Origin: JBNJGT01 sp964473285
GTDB taxonomy: Archaea; Nanobdellota; Nanobdellia; Woesearchaeales; JACJVW01
Reading direction: 5' to 3'
Length of the DNA stretch: 48,626 bases
Assembly: GCA_964473285.1 (NCBI GenBank)
Contig: CAYYOI010000009.1
Location: forward strand, 1-48,626
The position numbers and the translations under genes were made by a program. Below, piece by piece: positions 7,185 to 14,365 of this stretch; within the stretch, counting starts at the first letter, position 1, and every line of letters starts with the position of its first letter. The notes under the pieces were generated by a model. It saw only the letters and a list, made by a program, of their open reading frames with translations. It did not search any database and was not told the DNA's origin.

Positions 7185-7861
7185 TTAAACAAACCCTTCT
7201 TTTTAGGAGAAGGGGGAGGTGGTGGTGCCTGTCCAGGAGGCGGACCTTGTTGTGGGCCTTGCTGTGGACCAGGTGGGCCTTGCTGGCCCGGAGGAGGAGG
7301 AGGCATCCCTGGATTGAATGGAGGGAACTGCCGATTGCCTTGATCTGGATTGGATTGTCCATAAGGCTGGCCAAATGATTGACCAAAGGATTGGCTGGAT
7401 TGTCCGGAATCAAAACCGGATGAACTTCCCATCTGGGGCATGGAACTACCGCTGTTTCCCATATTGCCCATAGAGGAGAACTTTTCTTCAAATGAAGGTT
7501 CTGGTTTTTCTTCTTTTGATTTTGGTTCAGCAGATTGATTCTTATTGATAGAATCAAGGGAATCTGCAACAGAAAGTATGGCTTCAGCAATCTTTTCGTT
7601 CTGATCAATGATTGTATCCAGTTTCTCATTGAGATTCGCAAGCTTGCTCAGGCGGGAGGTGATCTCTGAATCACCCATCTTGAGCTCCATGTTGGCTTCC
7701 TTGAATATCTCCATCAAAGAATTGATTGTCTTGTTAAGCTCTTTTATAGAACGATCTGCGGGTTGCTTGTCGCCTGAATTGCGCAATTGGCTGATCTCAC
7801 TCCTTAGTTTAGCAATCTCACTGTGAGGCATCAATTCATATTCATCATCTCGGGCAACCAT
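7181..7861 (-). CDS. Coiled-coil protein with Pro/Gln/Gly-rich tail
   Basis: A 226-aa protein. Residues 10-110 form a predicted coiled coil (SEIAKLRSEISQLRN ... LANLNEKLDTIIDQNEKIAEAILSVADSL). Residues 125-220 are low complexity: Gly/Ser/Gln/Phe repeats (SFGQSFGQPYGQ) and then polyproline with PPGPQQGPQQGPPP-like runs, ending in KKKGLFK. Such tails are disordered and often mediate scaffolding. A TATA-like TTTATAAAA on the minus strand near 7899-7907 gives a short leader containing GAGG. It is transcribed away from the pilus ATPase gene from a shared 141-bp region and is coupled to the next coiled-coil gene. I do not recognise a named family. Confidence 0.6.
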   Translation of the reverse strand: MVARDDEYELMPHSEIAKLRSEISQLRNSGDKQPADRSIKELNKTINSLMEIFKEANMELKMGDSEITSRLSKLANLNEKLDTIIDQNEKIAEAILSVADSLDSINKNQSAEPKSKEEKPEPSFEEKFSSMGNMGNSGSSMPQMGSSSGFDSGQSSQSFGQSFGQPYGQSNPDQGNRQFPPFNPGMPPPPPGQQGPPGPQQGPQQGPPPGQAPPPPPSPKKKGLFK

Positions 7862-8002
7862 ACGGTAATCCTCTTTTTTTATGAAATGGGACTTTTGTTT
7901 TTATAAATCTTTCGTTAAGCGGTTTTCGAGGAGAGCAGGAGAGTTATGACTGAATAGTGAACCCAAACTTATTTAAAAAAACACACTATAGGTCCTTTAT
8001 CC
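7862..8002. promoter_or_regulatory. Divergent promoter region of coiled-coil genes and pilus operon
   Basis: TTATTTAAA (7969-7977) lies about 28 nt before the pilus ATPase ATG at 8003 and gives a leaderless transcript. On the minus strand TTTATAAAA (near 7899-7907) serves the gene starting at 7861. Shared control of the two operons is possible; I see no clear operator repeat. Confidence 0.5.
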
Positions 8003-9835
8003 ATGGATGAAAAAGAGGGTTCTATTAAAAGTAATTCTCAGGAGGAGAATATAAACCGTCTGGAAAGAGGAAGCTATTACCTGAAGAAGCTTTATGCCCT
8101 TCATGAGAAAAAGAAAAAAGCAATAGTAGAGCGGCTTGATCGGGAGAAAAAGGATGGAAACGCGTTTTCTCAAGTAAAAAAATATTCACATGAGCAGTTG
8201 GAAATCCTAGAAAAGGATCTGGGGCTGCTTGAAATAGACAGGGACCAGATAATATACACGAAAGAGACTGAGGATGAACTTAAGCAGACAATCCTCAGGA
8301 AACACCTCAAGCTTGAAGAGGACAGGAGCCTTACCGAAGAAGAAGAGAAGATGGTAGAGAACCTGCTTATCTACCTGAAAATGTATTACTTTCTCATAAA
8401 AGAAGAACAGACCTATGTGCAAAAGCAGGATGTCTTACAGTTGAAAAAGATAGTCTTTGAACAAGCCAACTATCTTTTGAGAATACTCTCATCCCTTAAC
8501 GAGAATATAAAGAAAGATAAGCACAAGATACTGGAGACTTATACTTATCAATCAAAGAATATGCCTATCACGATAAACATAATACAAAAAACCGGGGAAT
8601 ACGTGCCCGTATATGAGCTTAATATCGCAAGCATAAGCTGTTATACAAAATATTTCCTGGAGAAGATAAGAAGGGAACTCATCCAAAAGAGCCTGGGAAT
8701 GGGAAAGATAGACATTCTCATGACAGACCCGGAGATAGAAGAGATTGCAATCAATTCAGCCAACGAACAGGCGTGGGTGTATCACAAGAAATACAACTGG
8801 CTCAAGACCACAATCCAGCTTGAGAGCAAGGAACAGACAAGGCATTATGCGGAGATGATAGGAAGGAAGGTAGGAAGCAGCTTACTGTGCTTGAACCATT
8901 GAGGGATGCAAGCCTTAATGCTGGAGACAGGGTCAATGCAACGCTCAATCCAATATCAACAAACGGAAATACTATCACCTTACGTAAGTTTGCTGCAAAA
9001 CCATTTACTGTAACCTACCTTGTAAAGACCAGGACAATAACACCGCAAGCTGCGGCAATGATCTGGCTTGGGATGCAGTATGAACTTTCAGCGCTCATAA
9101 TAGGAGGGACTGCTTCAGGAAAGACTTCGATGCTTAATGCTGTTGCCAACCTGTTCCCTTCGAACCAGAGAATTATCACAATCGAGGACACAAGAGAGAT
9201 CCAGCTACCTTTATTCCTGCACTGGGTGCCGATGAACACGCGAATTCCGAATGCTAAAGGAAGGGGTCAAGATGCTTGACCTGATGATAAACGCGCTCAG
9301 GCAGAGGCCGGATCGTATCCATGTTGGAGAGATCAGGCGCAAGAAGGAGGCTGAGGTGGCTTTTGAAGCGATCCATACTGGGCATAGTGTATATGGTACT
9401 TTTCACGCGAACAGTGCAGAGGATGCTGTGACAAGGCTTGTAAGCCCTCCAATCGAGATTCCAAGGAACACGCTACCAGGTATTTCAATGATGATAGTCC
9501 AGTACAGGAACAGGAGATCTGGGCTTAGGAGGACTTTCCAGTTTGCAGAGATAACTGATGAGGGAAAGTCTAATGTCCTGCTCCAGTATGACCCTAAGAA
9601 GGACATACAACTTCAGATGAACAGGTCAACTTCGATAATGAATAATATACACCAATTCACTGGAATGAGTCAAAGCGAGATAAAAGAGACCATTGTCAAT
9701 AAGACCAATGTGTTGAAATACCTTGTGAGAAACAAGATAAACAGTGTTGACAGCGTGGGAAAGGTAATGGCTGAGTATTACACCAATCATGATTATCTGA
9801 TGAAATGTGTCAAGGATAATGTGGTCATAAAATGA
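8003..9835 (+). pseudogene. Type IV pilus/type II secretion ATPase (PilT/VirB11-FlaI superfamily), broken by two frameshifts
   Basis: Motor ATPase that powers pilus assembly at the inner face of the membrane. Fragment 1 (8003-8902) holds the charged N-terminal region and the domain ahead of the ATPase core (GKIDILMTDPEIEEIAIN). Fragment 2 (to 9279) holds Walker A GGTASGKTSML and the Walker B/Asp-box segment RIITIEDTREIQLP. Fragment 3 (to 9835) holds RPDRIHVGEIRRKKEAEV and the His box GHSVYGTFHANS. The fragments lie in frames 2, 1 and 2. The first break, near 8875, fits loss of one A from GGAAAGCAG (VGKQLTVLEP expected). The second, near 9262-9268, fits an extra G in AGGGGTC or a small deletion. 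All catalytic motifs survive. The last 4 bp overlap the platform gene, so the operon layout is intact. Confidence 0.88.
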
Positions 9836-10641
9836 GCAGCACAATAATCCCAAAGATTACACAAAGATTCCCTGAACTACCTTCACAGCTCATAATTGCA
9901 GGAATGACTGAGACACCTGAAGAGTTCGTGAAGAAGTCGCTGATAAGTGCGGGATATCTTACTGCAGGACTGTCCTTCATAGTTATCCTTTTTGCAACCA
10001 AGAATCCTACCCTGTGGTTAGGGGTCTTGGGAATGATTCCTGCTTTCTTCGGTCTATTCCTTTTTTTCATGCAGGCACCTGTGGTGAAGATACAGAAGAG
10101 AGCAAAGGAGATCAACAGGGAAATCGTTTATGCGGGAAGATTCATAGTAATAGAGATCGAATCAGGGGTTCCGTTGTATGATGCGATGAAGAACCTCATA
10201 TCTGCTTATCCTGGAATCGGAAAATATTTCAGGGATCTTATCACAAAGGTGGATTTTGGTACAGCAATGGAAGATGCAATCAATGAGACAATACTTTACA
10301 GTCCTTCTGACCAATTCAAGAAAATGCTTTGGCAGATACTCAATGCAATCAATACGGGAGGGGACATCCATAAATCCCTGAATTCTGTTGTCGAGCAGAT
10401 CGTACGTGAGCAGCAGATAATGATGAAAGAATACGCAAAAAAACTGAATCCTTTAGCAATGTTTTACATGATGATTGCGGTCATTGCCCCTACACTGGGA
10501 ACAGCCATGCTTGCTATAGCAACTAATTTTTTGGCTGTTGATATAGGAAAAGGAGCGCTCACTGTAATTGCAGGGGGGATCCTGTTCGTGCAGATCATGT
10601 TTTTACAGATAATAAGATCACAGAGGCCTGCGGTAGTATGA
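9832..10641 (+). CDS. Type II/IV secretion platform membrane protein (T2SSF, TadC/FlaJ-like), first copy
   Basis: Polytopic inner-membrane platform of an archaeal type IV pilus, 269 aa. Two adjacent transmembrane helices (about residues 41-60 and 62-80) precede a cytoplasmic T2SSF bundle (RFIVIEIESGVPLYDAMKNL, then FKKMLWQILNAINTGGDIHKSL, the usual 'G-x-x-L' helical pattern). Two more helices follow (about 208-232 and 243-262). It would sit on the ATPase and carry pilin out of the membrane. It shares ATGA overlaps with both the ATPase and the second platform gene. Confidence 0.85.
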   Translation: MSSTIIPKITQRFPELPSQLIIAGMTETPEEFVKKSLISAGYLTAGLSFIVILFATKNPTLWLGVLGMIPAFFGLFLFFMQAPVVKIQKRAKEINREIVYAGRFIVIEIESGVPLYDAMKNLISAYPGIGKYFRDLITKVDFGTAMEDAINETILYSPSDQFKKMLWQILNAINTGGDIHKSLNSVVEQIVREQQIMMKEYAKKLNPLAMFYMMIAVIAPTLGTAMLAIATNFLAVDIGKGALTVIAGGILFVQIMFLQIIRSQRPAVV

Positions 10642-11789
10642 GTGAAGAAGAAAAAGGGAAAAAGGACCTTAAGGCTAAGGAGATCAAGAAGGAAGTATCC
10701 AAAGGAATGTCATTCATGGAAAAGCTTGCGCAGAAGAAGCGTGAGCGGGCACAGAAAAGAGACCAGGCAATTAAGGAAAAGAAACTCAAGAAGAAGATGC
10801 GGTCGAAGCGAAACTTTCGGCAGTTCTTTGAGCATTACCTTCCAAGGGCAGGGCTGGAAGGGACCCTGGATGATTACAAGCATAAGATATTCATCGCAAG
10901 CATCATACTCTCCTTCATATTATACATAGGAACAATCGTTTATGCTTTCACTAACGGGTTATTCAATCTATGGTATCTGCTTTTCATAACCTTTGTTGGA
11001 ATCCCTGTGCTTTTAGCTTCAGCAGGGGTACTAGTGATCGCGATATTTGTCATATTCATAGAGACCAGAATTTATAACAGGAAAAACCAGATAGAGGAAG
11101 TATTTCCTGATTTCCTGCAGCTTGCGGCCGCAAACTCAAGGAGCGGGATGACAATAGATAGGGCATTGTGGGCAGCAATAAGGCCGCAGTTCGGGGTGCT
11201 TGCAAAGGAGATTGAGCTTGTTGCAAAAGAGACTATGAGCGGGATAGACCTGCAGAAGGCTTTGCGTGATTTCTCTGAGAAATACGATTCACCTACAGTC
11301 CAGAGGTCTATACAGTTGATGATAGAAGGAATAAATGCAGGAGGGCATATCGCAGAGATACTTGACAGGATCGCACTTAACCTGGAGGAGACTGCTGCAA
11401 TGCAAAAGGAGATGGCTGCAAATGTAACAAGCTATGTCATGTTCATCCTTTTTGCAACACTTGCTGCAGCCCCTGCGATGTATGGGCTTTCTAAGCAGCT
11501 TATCGCGATCGTCACAGAGATAATGGGGCAGATGGAAACAGGAGGAGGCTCAAGCGGCATGGGGCTGTCCATTGGAGGGGGAGGAGGTCTGAGTGTGGAG
11601 GATTTCACGTTCTTTGCAAACCTGAGTATCTCTGCAACAGTCATTTTTGCAGGGTTGATAGTCTCAACCATTAAGACCGGAACTGTGCGGTCGGAATTAA
11701 AGAAGATACCGATATACCTTTTGATAGCATTCGGGATATTCAAATTGGCGGATTTCACATTATCAAAGATGTTTGCAGGGATGTTTTGA
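10638..11789 (+). CDS. Type II/IV secretion platform membrane protein (T2SSF, TadC/FlaJ-like), second copy
   Basis: Second platform subunit, 383 aa. A highly basic N-terminus of about 60 residues (KKKRERAQKRDQAIKEKKLK) is followed by two membrane helices (about 82-103 and 108-138) and a T2SSF bundle (EEVFPDFLQLAAANSRSGMTIDRAL ... SIQLMIEGINAGGHIAEIL). Further helices lie at about 268-285, 325-345 and 355-375. A Gly-rich loop (TGGGSSGMGLSIGGGGG) joins the last helices and may face outward. Archaeal pilus operons often carry two T2SSF proteins that are thought to act as a heterodimer. It closes the operon begun at 8003; the pilin follows from its own promoter. Confidence 0.85.
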   Translation: MSEEEKGKKDLKAKEIKKEVSKGMSFMEKLAQKKRERAQKRDQAIKEKKLKKKMRSKRNFRQFFEHYLPRAGLEGTLDDYKHKIFIASIILSFILYIGTIVYAFTNGLFNLWYLLFITFVGIPVLLASAGVLVIAIFVIFIETRIYNRKNQIEEVFPDFLQLAAANSRSGMTIDRALWAAIRPQFGVLAKEIELVAKETMSGIDLQKALRDFSEKYDSPTVQRSIQLMIEGINAGGHIAEILDRIALNLEETAAMQKEMAANVTSYVMFILFATLAAAPAMYGLSKQLIAIVTEIMGQMETGGGSSGMGLSIGGGGGLSVEDFTFFANLSISATVIFAGLIVSTIKTGTVRSELKKIPIYLLIAFGIFKLADFTLSKMFAGMF

Positions 11790-11837
11790 CAGTATAATAG
11801 TAGGGAAAAGGATATATTAAGAGACAAAACCACAACA

Positions 11838-11891
11838 TTTATATAACATAAATATCAGGAAAGACTAAAAAACTCAAGATAAATGAGGTGA
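11838..11891 (+). promoter_or_regulatory. Pilin promoter and Shine-Dalgarno site
   Basis: TATA box TTTATATAA (11838-11846) should start transcription near 11866-11872, giving a leader of about 25-30 nt. The SD GAGGTGA (11885-11891) sits four bases before the ATG at 11896. The arrangement matches that of the histone-fold gene and suggests strong expression separate from the pilus machinery operon. Confidence 0.6.
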
Positions 11892-11895
11892 AATT

Positions 11896-12369
11896 ATGAG
11901 GAAAAAAGGACAAGCAGCAATGGAATTCCTTATGACCTATGGATGGGCAATCCTGGTTGTATTAGGAGCGATTGCAGCATTAGCATATTTCGGAGTTCTC
12001 AGCCCGCAACAATTCATACCTGAGAAGTGTACACTACCACCAGGATTCGGATGTCTGGATCAAACTGGAGATACCAGCGGTTTTCAATTTGTGATGACAA
12101 ATGGACAGGGAAATCCAGTCGAAATAGATGCGCTAAACTTTACGGATAATAAAGGTAACAGCAATGATTGTGAAGTTGGCGGTACTACAATTGACTCAAC
12201 AAACCCTCTGAGCTTAAGCAGCGGACAACAGGAGACTATCAGTTGTAACCACCCTACAGGTAACTACGCGTCAGGTGATAAGATCATGGCAACCGTTACC
12301 TTTGAGTATGATAGCGACGCAGGCCTTACACATACAAAAACTGGTGATCTTGTTATAGAAGTACCATAA
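11896..12369 (+). CDS. Type IV pilin with class III signal sequence
   Basis: Structural pilin, 157 aa. The N-terminus RKKGQAAMEFLMTYGWAILV carries the archaeal prepilin peptidase site: cleavage after KKG, mature Gln1, Glu5 at the conserved position. A hydrophobic assembly helix follows (to about residue 35). The exported head has four Cys (two close together in CTLPPGFGC, two farther on), likely forming disulfides, and is rich in Asn, Thr and Ser, with sequons such as NFT that the STT3 enzyme in this window could glycosylate. No prepilin peptidase gene is present. A T-run follows the stop. Confidence 0.88.
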   Translation: MRKKGQAAMEFLMTYGWAILVVLGAIAALAYFGVLSPQQFIPEKCTLPPGFGCLDQTGDTSGFQFVMTNGQGNPVEIDALNFTDNKGNSNDCEVGGTTIDSTNPLSLSSGQQETISCNHPTGNYASGDKIMATVTFEYDSDAGLTHTKTGDLVIEVP

Positions 12370-12371
12370 AC

Positions 12372-12378
12372 TTTTTTT
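12372..12378 (+). terminator. Poly-T terminator after pilin
   Basis: A run of seven T directly follows the pilin stop codon, the usual signal for archaeal RNA polymerase termination; no hairpin is needed. The following AT-rich bases also contain a TATA-like TTTATTTTAATAA that could serve the next gene. Confidence 0.4.
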
Positions 12379-12401
12379 ATTTTAATAATTTCTTTTATTC
12401 A

Positions 12402-13190
12402 ATGCGAAAGCCAATAGTTGCAGGACAATTCTATGAGGGATCCAAAGAGAGGTTGTTAGATCAGATCTCTGAGTGTTATAAACACCCTTTCGGGGCGGGA
12501 AAGCAGGAGCGCAAGGCTATAAAGCTCATGATTCTTCCTCATGCGGGGTATCCTTTCTCAGGGCCATGCGCAACGCATGGGTATGCACGTCTTGCGCGGC
12601 CGAATAAGATCATTCTCCTGGGGCCGAGCCATGCAGGTTTTTCTACCTGTGTGTCAGAGGATTCATGGGAGACGCCTTTGGGAATCGTGAAGACTGTGGG
12701 AGTGTCTGAGACAGGGATTCCTGTTGATGAATACGGGCATGGGACAGAGCATTCGCTGGAGGTGCAACTGCCTTTTTTGCAGGAGATGTTTGAGGAAGTG
12801 CCACCAATAGTTCCGGTGATGGTGAGTTCTGACCCGGTGGAGACCGGTCGCAGGCTGTCTCAGGTCTATGAGACTGGTGATACGATCATCGTGTCGTCTG
12901 ATTTCACCCATTATGGGGCTTCTTTTGATTATGTCCCGTTCAGGGAAAATGTTAAGGAAAATATGTATGAACTGGATAAGAAAGCTATTGATTTCATCCT
13001 TCAGAATGACCCTGCCGGGTTTTCCGACTACGTGGCGCGCACGGGTGCGACTATATGCGGAAGGGCGCCTATCATTGCAGGGCTTCAGATGGTTTCAGGC
13101 CCTGGAGAATTGCTTTCTTACTATACCTCAGGGGATATCCTGGGGGATTATAGCACTGCAGTGGGTTATGCTGCTATCGTTTTCTATTGA
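12402..13190 (+). CDS. MEMO1 family protein (AmmeMemoRadiSam system protein B-like)
   Basis: A 262-aa member of the MEMO family, which shares its fold with class III non-haem iron dioxygenases. Signature motifs in order: PHAGYPFSGPCA, ILLGPSHAGFS, EHSLEVQLPFLQ, SSDFTHYG and CGRAPI. The His residues in PHAGY, GPSH and FTHYG correspond to the metal-site positions. The biochemical role in archaea is not established. The AMMECR1-domain and radical-SAM proteins that often accompany it are not nearby. The start follows a TATA-like T/A run at a leaderless distance. Base composition is noticeably more GC-rich than the glycosylation genes. Confidence 0.9.
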   Translation: MRKPIVAGQFYEGSKERLLDQISECYKHPFGAGKQERKAIKLMILPHAGYPFSGPCATHGYARLARPNKIILLGPSHAGFSTCVSEDSWETPLGIVKTVGVSETGIPVDEYGHGTEHSLEVQLPFLQEMFEEVPPIVPVMVSSDPVETGRRLSQVYETGDTIIVSSDFTHYGASFDYVPFRENVKENMYELDKKAIDFILQNDPAGFSDYVARTGATICGRAPIIAGLQMVSGPGELLSYYTSGDILGDYSTAVGYAAIVFY

Positions 13191-13322
13191 CTATTTTTTA
13201 AAATCCTCAGGTTCATGGCTATTGAGACGTATCTACATGGTCTCAAGACTGTAAAACATAGTCTCAAGTTGTCTCAAGACTGTAATTTCTAGTCTCAGGG
13301 AAGTCTCATTAAAGTTCCAGTG

Positions 13323-13364
13323 GAAATAAAGGGGTTGCCTTTCTCCACAAGAAATAAAGGGGTT
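13323..13364. repeat. Pair of 14-bp direct repeats inside the operator region
   Basis: GAAATAAAGGGGTT occurs exactly at 13323-13336 and 13351-13364 (28-bp period), between the two GTCTC clusters. Two identical 14-mers so close together are unlikely by chance and suggest a second protein-binding element. Confidence 0.6.
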
Positions 13365-13439
13365 ATGAGAGGTTTTTGAGGATTATTCAGTAAAAAAAGA
13401 AGTCTCTGTTTGGTCTCAAACCAGTCTTGAGACAGAATA

Positions 13440-13447
13440 TTTATATA
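13440..13447 (+). promoter_or_regulatory. TATA box deciding the regulator start
   Basis: TTTATATA (inside AATATTTATATATG) would direct transcription near 13469-13472. The in-frame ATG at 13447 overlaps the TATA box itself, so the ATG at 13471 is the likely leaderless start. Two GAGAC motifs lie between the TATA box and the start. Confidence 0.6.
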
Positions 13448-13470
13448 TGAGACTTGGTGATACTGAGACT

Positions 13471-13848
13471 ATGGGGGAAGAACTGAAACTGACACTTGAG
13501 CTCCTGCGGGACTCTATGAAACAGAATCAGGAGATGATTGCATCCCTTAGGGAAGAGAACAGGGAATTAAAGGAGGAACTGCGGGCCCTTAAGGCAAAAA
13601 TCGAGGAAAAAACCCAAAAAGGACTTCAAAAAGAGGTCATGCGCACCTTCAAGCGCAAGCAAAAGGATATCATAAAAAGCAAGATCATGGAAATTGCCAA
13701 TAGCAGGGATATCCGTATTGCAGAGCTTAAGGCGATTATCGTTGATGACCATGAATACTGCTCAAAGGCCACATTCTACAGGTATATCCAGGAACTGATC
13801 GGATCCGGGATGATCCAGCAGGCAGGAGATATCATAATAACACAATGA
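13471..13848 (+). CDS. Coiled-coil/winged-helix DNA-binding protein, likely regulator
   Basis: 125 aa from ATG 13471. Residues about 1-55 form a strong coiled coil (LREENRELKEELRALKAKIEEK), probably for dimerisation. After a basic stretch (FKRKQKDIIKSK), the C-terminal 60 residues read as a winged helix: helix KIMEIANSRD, helix IAELKAIIVD, recognition helix SKATFYRYIQEL, then a wing ending GMIQQAGDIII. I name no family. The array of GTCTC motifs over its own promoter suggests autoregulation as a multimer. It is coupled to the DUF192 gene by ATGA. Confidence 0.7.
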   Translation: MGEELKLTLELLRDSMKQNQEMIASLREENRELKEELRALKAKIEEKTQKGLQKEVMRTFKRKQKDIIKSKIMEIANSRDIRIAELKAIIVDDHEYCSKATFYRYIQELIGSGMIQQAGDIIITQ

Positions 13849-14210
13849 TTGCCAACAAAAGGACAGGGAAGGTGCTTGCAAGGGATTATGTATGGTGCAA
13901 GAGCCCATTCTCAAAGGCAAGAGGGTTGATGTTTCGCAGGAAAGCTGTACCATTGCTCATGGATTTCTCAATGGAAAGACGGCGAGGGCTGCACATGTGC
14001 TTTGTTTTCTTTCCAATCGATGTGGCTTTCATGGACAGCGAGGGCTTTGTGGTTGAGATAAAGGAGGATTTTCGGCCTTTCAAGACCTATAAGCCCAGGC
14101 AAAAATCAAGATATATCCTGGAGCTTCCTGCAGGCATCATAAGGACGACGAAAACAAGGGTGGGTGACCATCTAAAGATTTATAAGGGAAAGGTATCTCC
14201 CAGTCAATAG
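13845..14210 (+). CDS. DUF192 family protein
   Basis: A 121-aa protein with the DUF192 signature: SPFSKARGLMFRR at the start, then LHMCFVFFPIDVAFMDSEGFVVEI (the 'H-MxFMxFPIDVxFLD' block) and LELPAGIIRTTKTRVGD near the end. DUF192 proteins are small all-beta proteins of unknown function; many bacterial and haloarchaeal ones are exported, but this one has no signal peptide. It overlaps the regulator by 4 bp, so the two form one transcript. Confidence 0.9.
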   Translation: MIANKRTGKVLARDYVWCKSPFSKARGLMFRRKAVPLLMDFSMERRRGLHMCFVFFPIDVAFMDSEGFVVEIKEDFRPFKTYKPRQKSRYILELPAGIIRTTKTRVGDHLKIYKGKVSPSQ

Positions 14211-14212
14211 AA

Positions 14213-14333
14213 GGGGGCATAGTATAACCTGGCTAGAATAGCTGGCTCCAGACTTTGTGGAGCGATGAGGAGAAATCCGATGACTTACAGAGGGCTAAAC
14301 CAGCGGATCTGGGTTCGAATCCCAGTGCCCCCA
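14213..14333 (+). tRNA. tRNA-Trp (anticodon CCA) with intron
   Basis: Acceptor stem GGGGGCA (14213-14219) pairs with TGCCCCC (14326-14332), with discriminator A at 14333. T arm CTGGG-TTCGAAT-CCCAG is at 14309-14325. Anticodon stem GCTGG (14241-14245) pairs with CCAGC (14300-14304). The loop starts C-T-CCA-G, so the anticodon CCA is at 14248-14250. Forty-seven extra bases (14252-14298) after position 37 form an intron at the canonical 37/38 site, the usual place in archaeal tRNA-Trp. The D stem is weak. The terminal CCA is not encoded. A TATA-like TTTATAAG (14179-14186) lies inside the DUF192 gene at the right distance. Confidence 0.9.
14252..14298 (+). other. tRNA-Trp intron
   Basis: Placed by restoring a normal 7-nt anticodon loop; the exact bulge-helix-bulge could not be drawn with confidence. 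The anticodon segment GCTCCA (14245-14250) is complementary to TGGAGC (14258-14263) in the intron, a hairpin that would mask the anticodon before splicing. CGATGA occurs twice (14263-14268 and 14278-14283) and resembles C boxes of C/D guide RNAs, which some archaeal tRNA-Trp introns contain. No CTGA D box is present, so guide function is doubtful. Confidence 0.55.
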
Positions 14334-14365
14334 CTTCCAAATATTTAAATCAAGATGGATAGATC

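Larger units (their letters stand above)
13224..13469. promoter_or_regulatory. Helically phased GTCTC/GAGAC array upstream of a winged-helix-like gene
   Basis: Eleven copies of GTCTC or GAGAC lie in 246 bp: GTCTC at 13240, 13261, 13271, 13292, 13303, 13402 and 13413; GAGAC at 13224, 13429, 13449 and 13465. The GTCTC spacings are 21, 10, 21 and 11 bp, then 11 bp, close to whole helical turns. Several are extended to GTCTCAAGAC or GTCTTGAGAC, a near-palindrome GTCTyrAGAC. The segments 13240-13268 and 13271-13299 form an imperfect 31-bp-period direct repeat. The array surrounds the TATA box of the next gene and looks like a multi-site operator. Confidence 0.65.

Noticed and set aside
8870..9280. 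Programmed frameshifting in the pilus ATPase
   Set aside because: No slippery heptamer or stimulatory structure is obvious, two opposite shifts would be needed, and family members elsewhere are read in one frame. Mutation or sequencing error is simpler.
13224..13469. CRISPR array
   Set aside because: The repeated word is only 5-10 bp, spacings are 10-21 bp with mixed orientation, and no long identical repeats or cas genes are present.
14252..14298. Functional C/D box guide RNA in the tRNA-Trp intron
   Set aside because: Two C-like boxes are only 15 bp apart and no CTGA D or D' box is present, so a standard guide cannot be drawn. Kept only as a weak observation.
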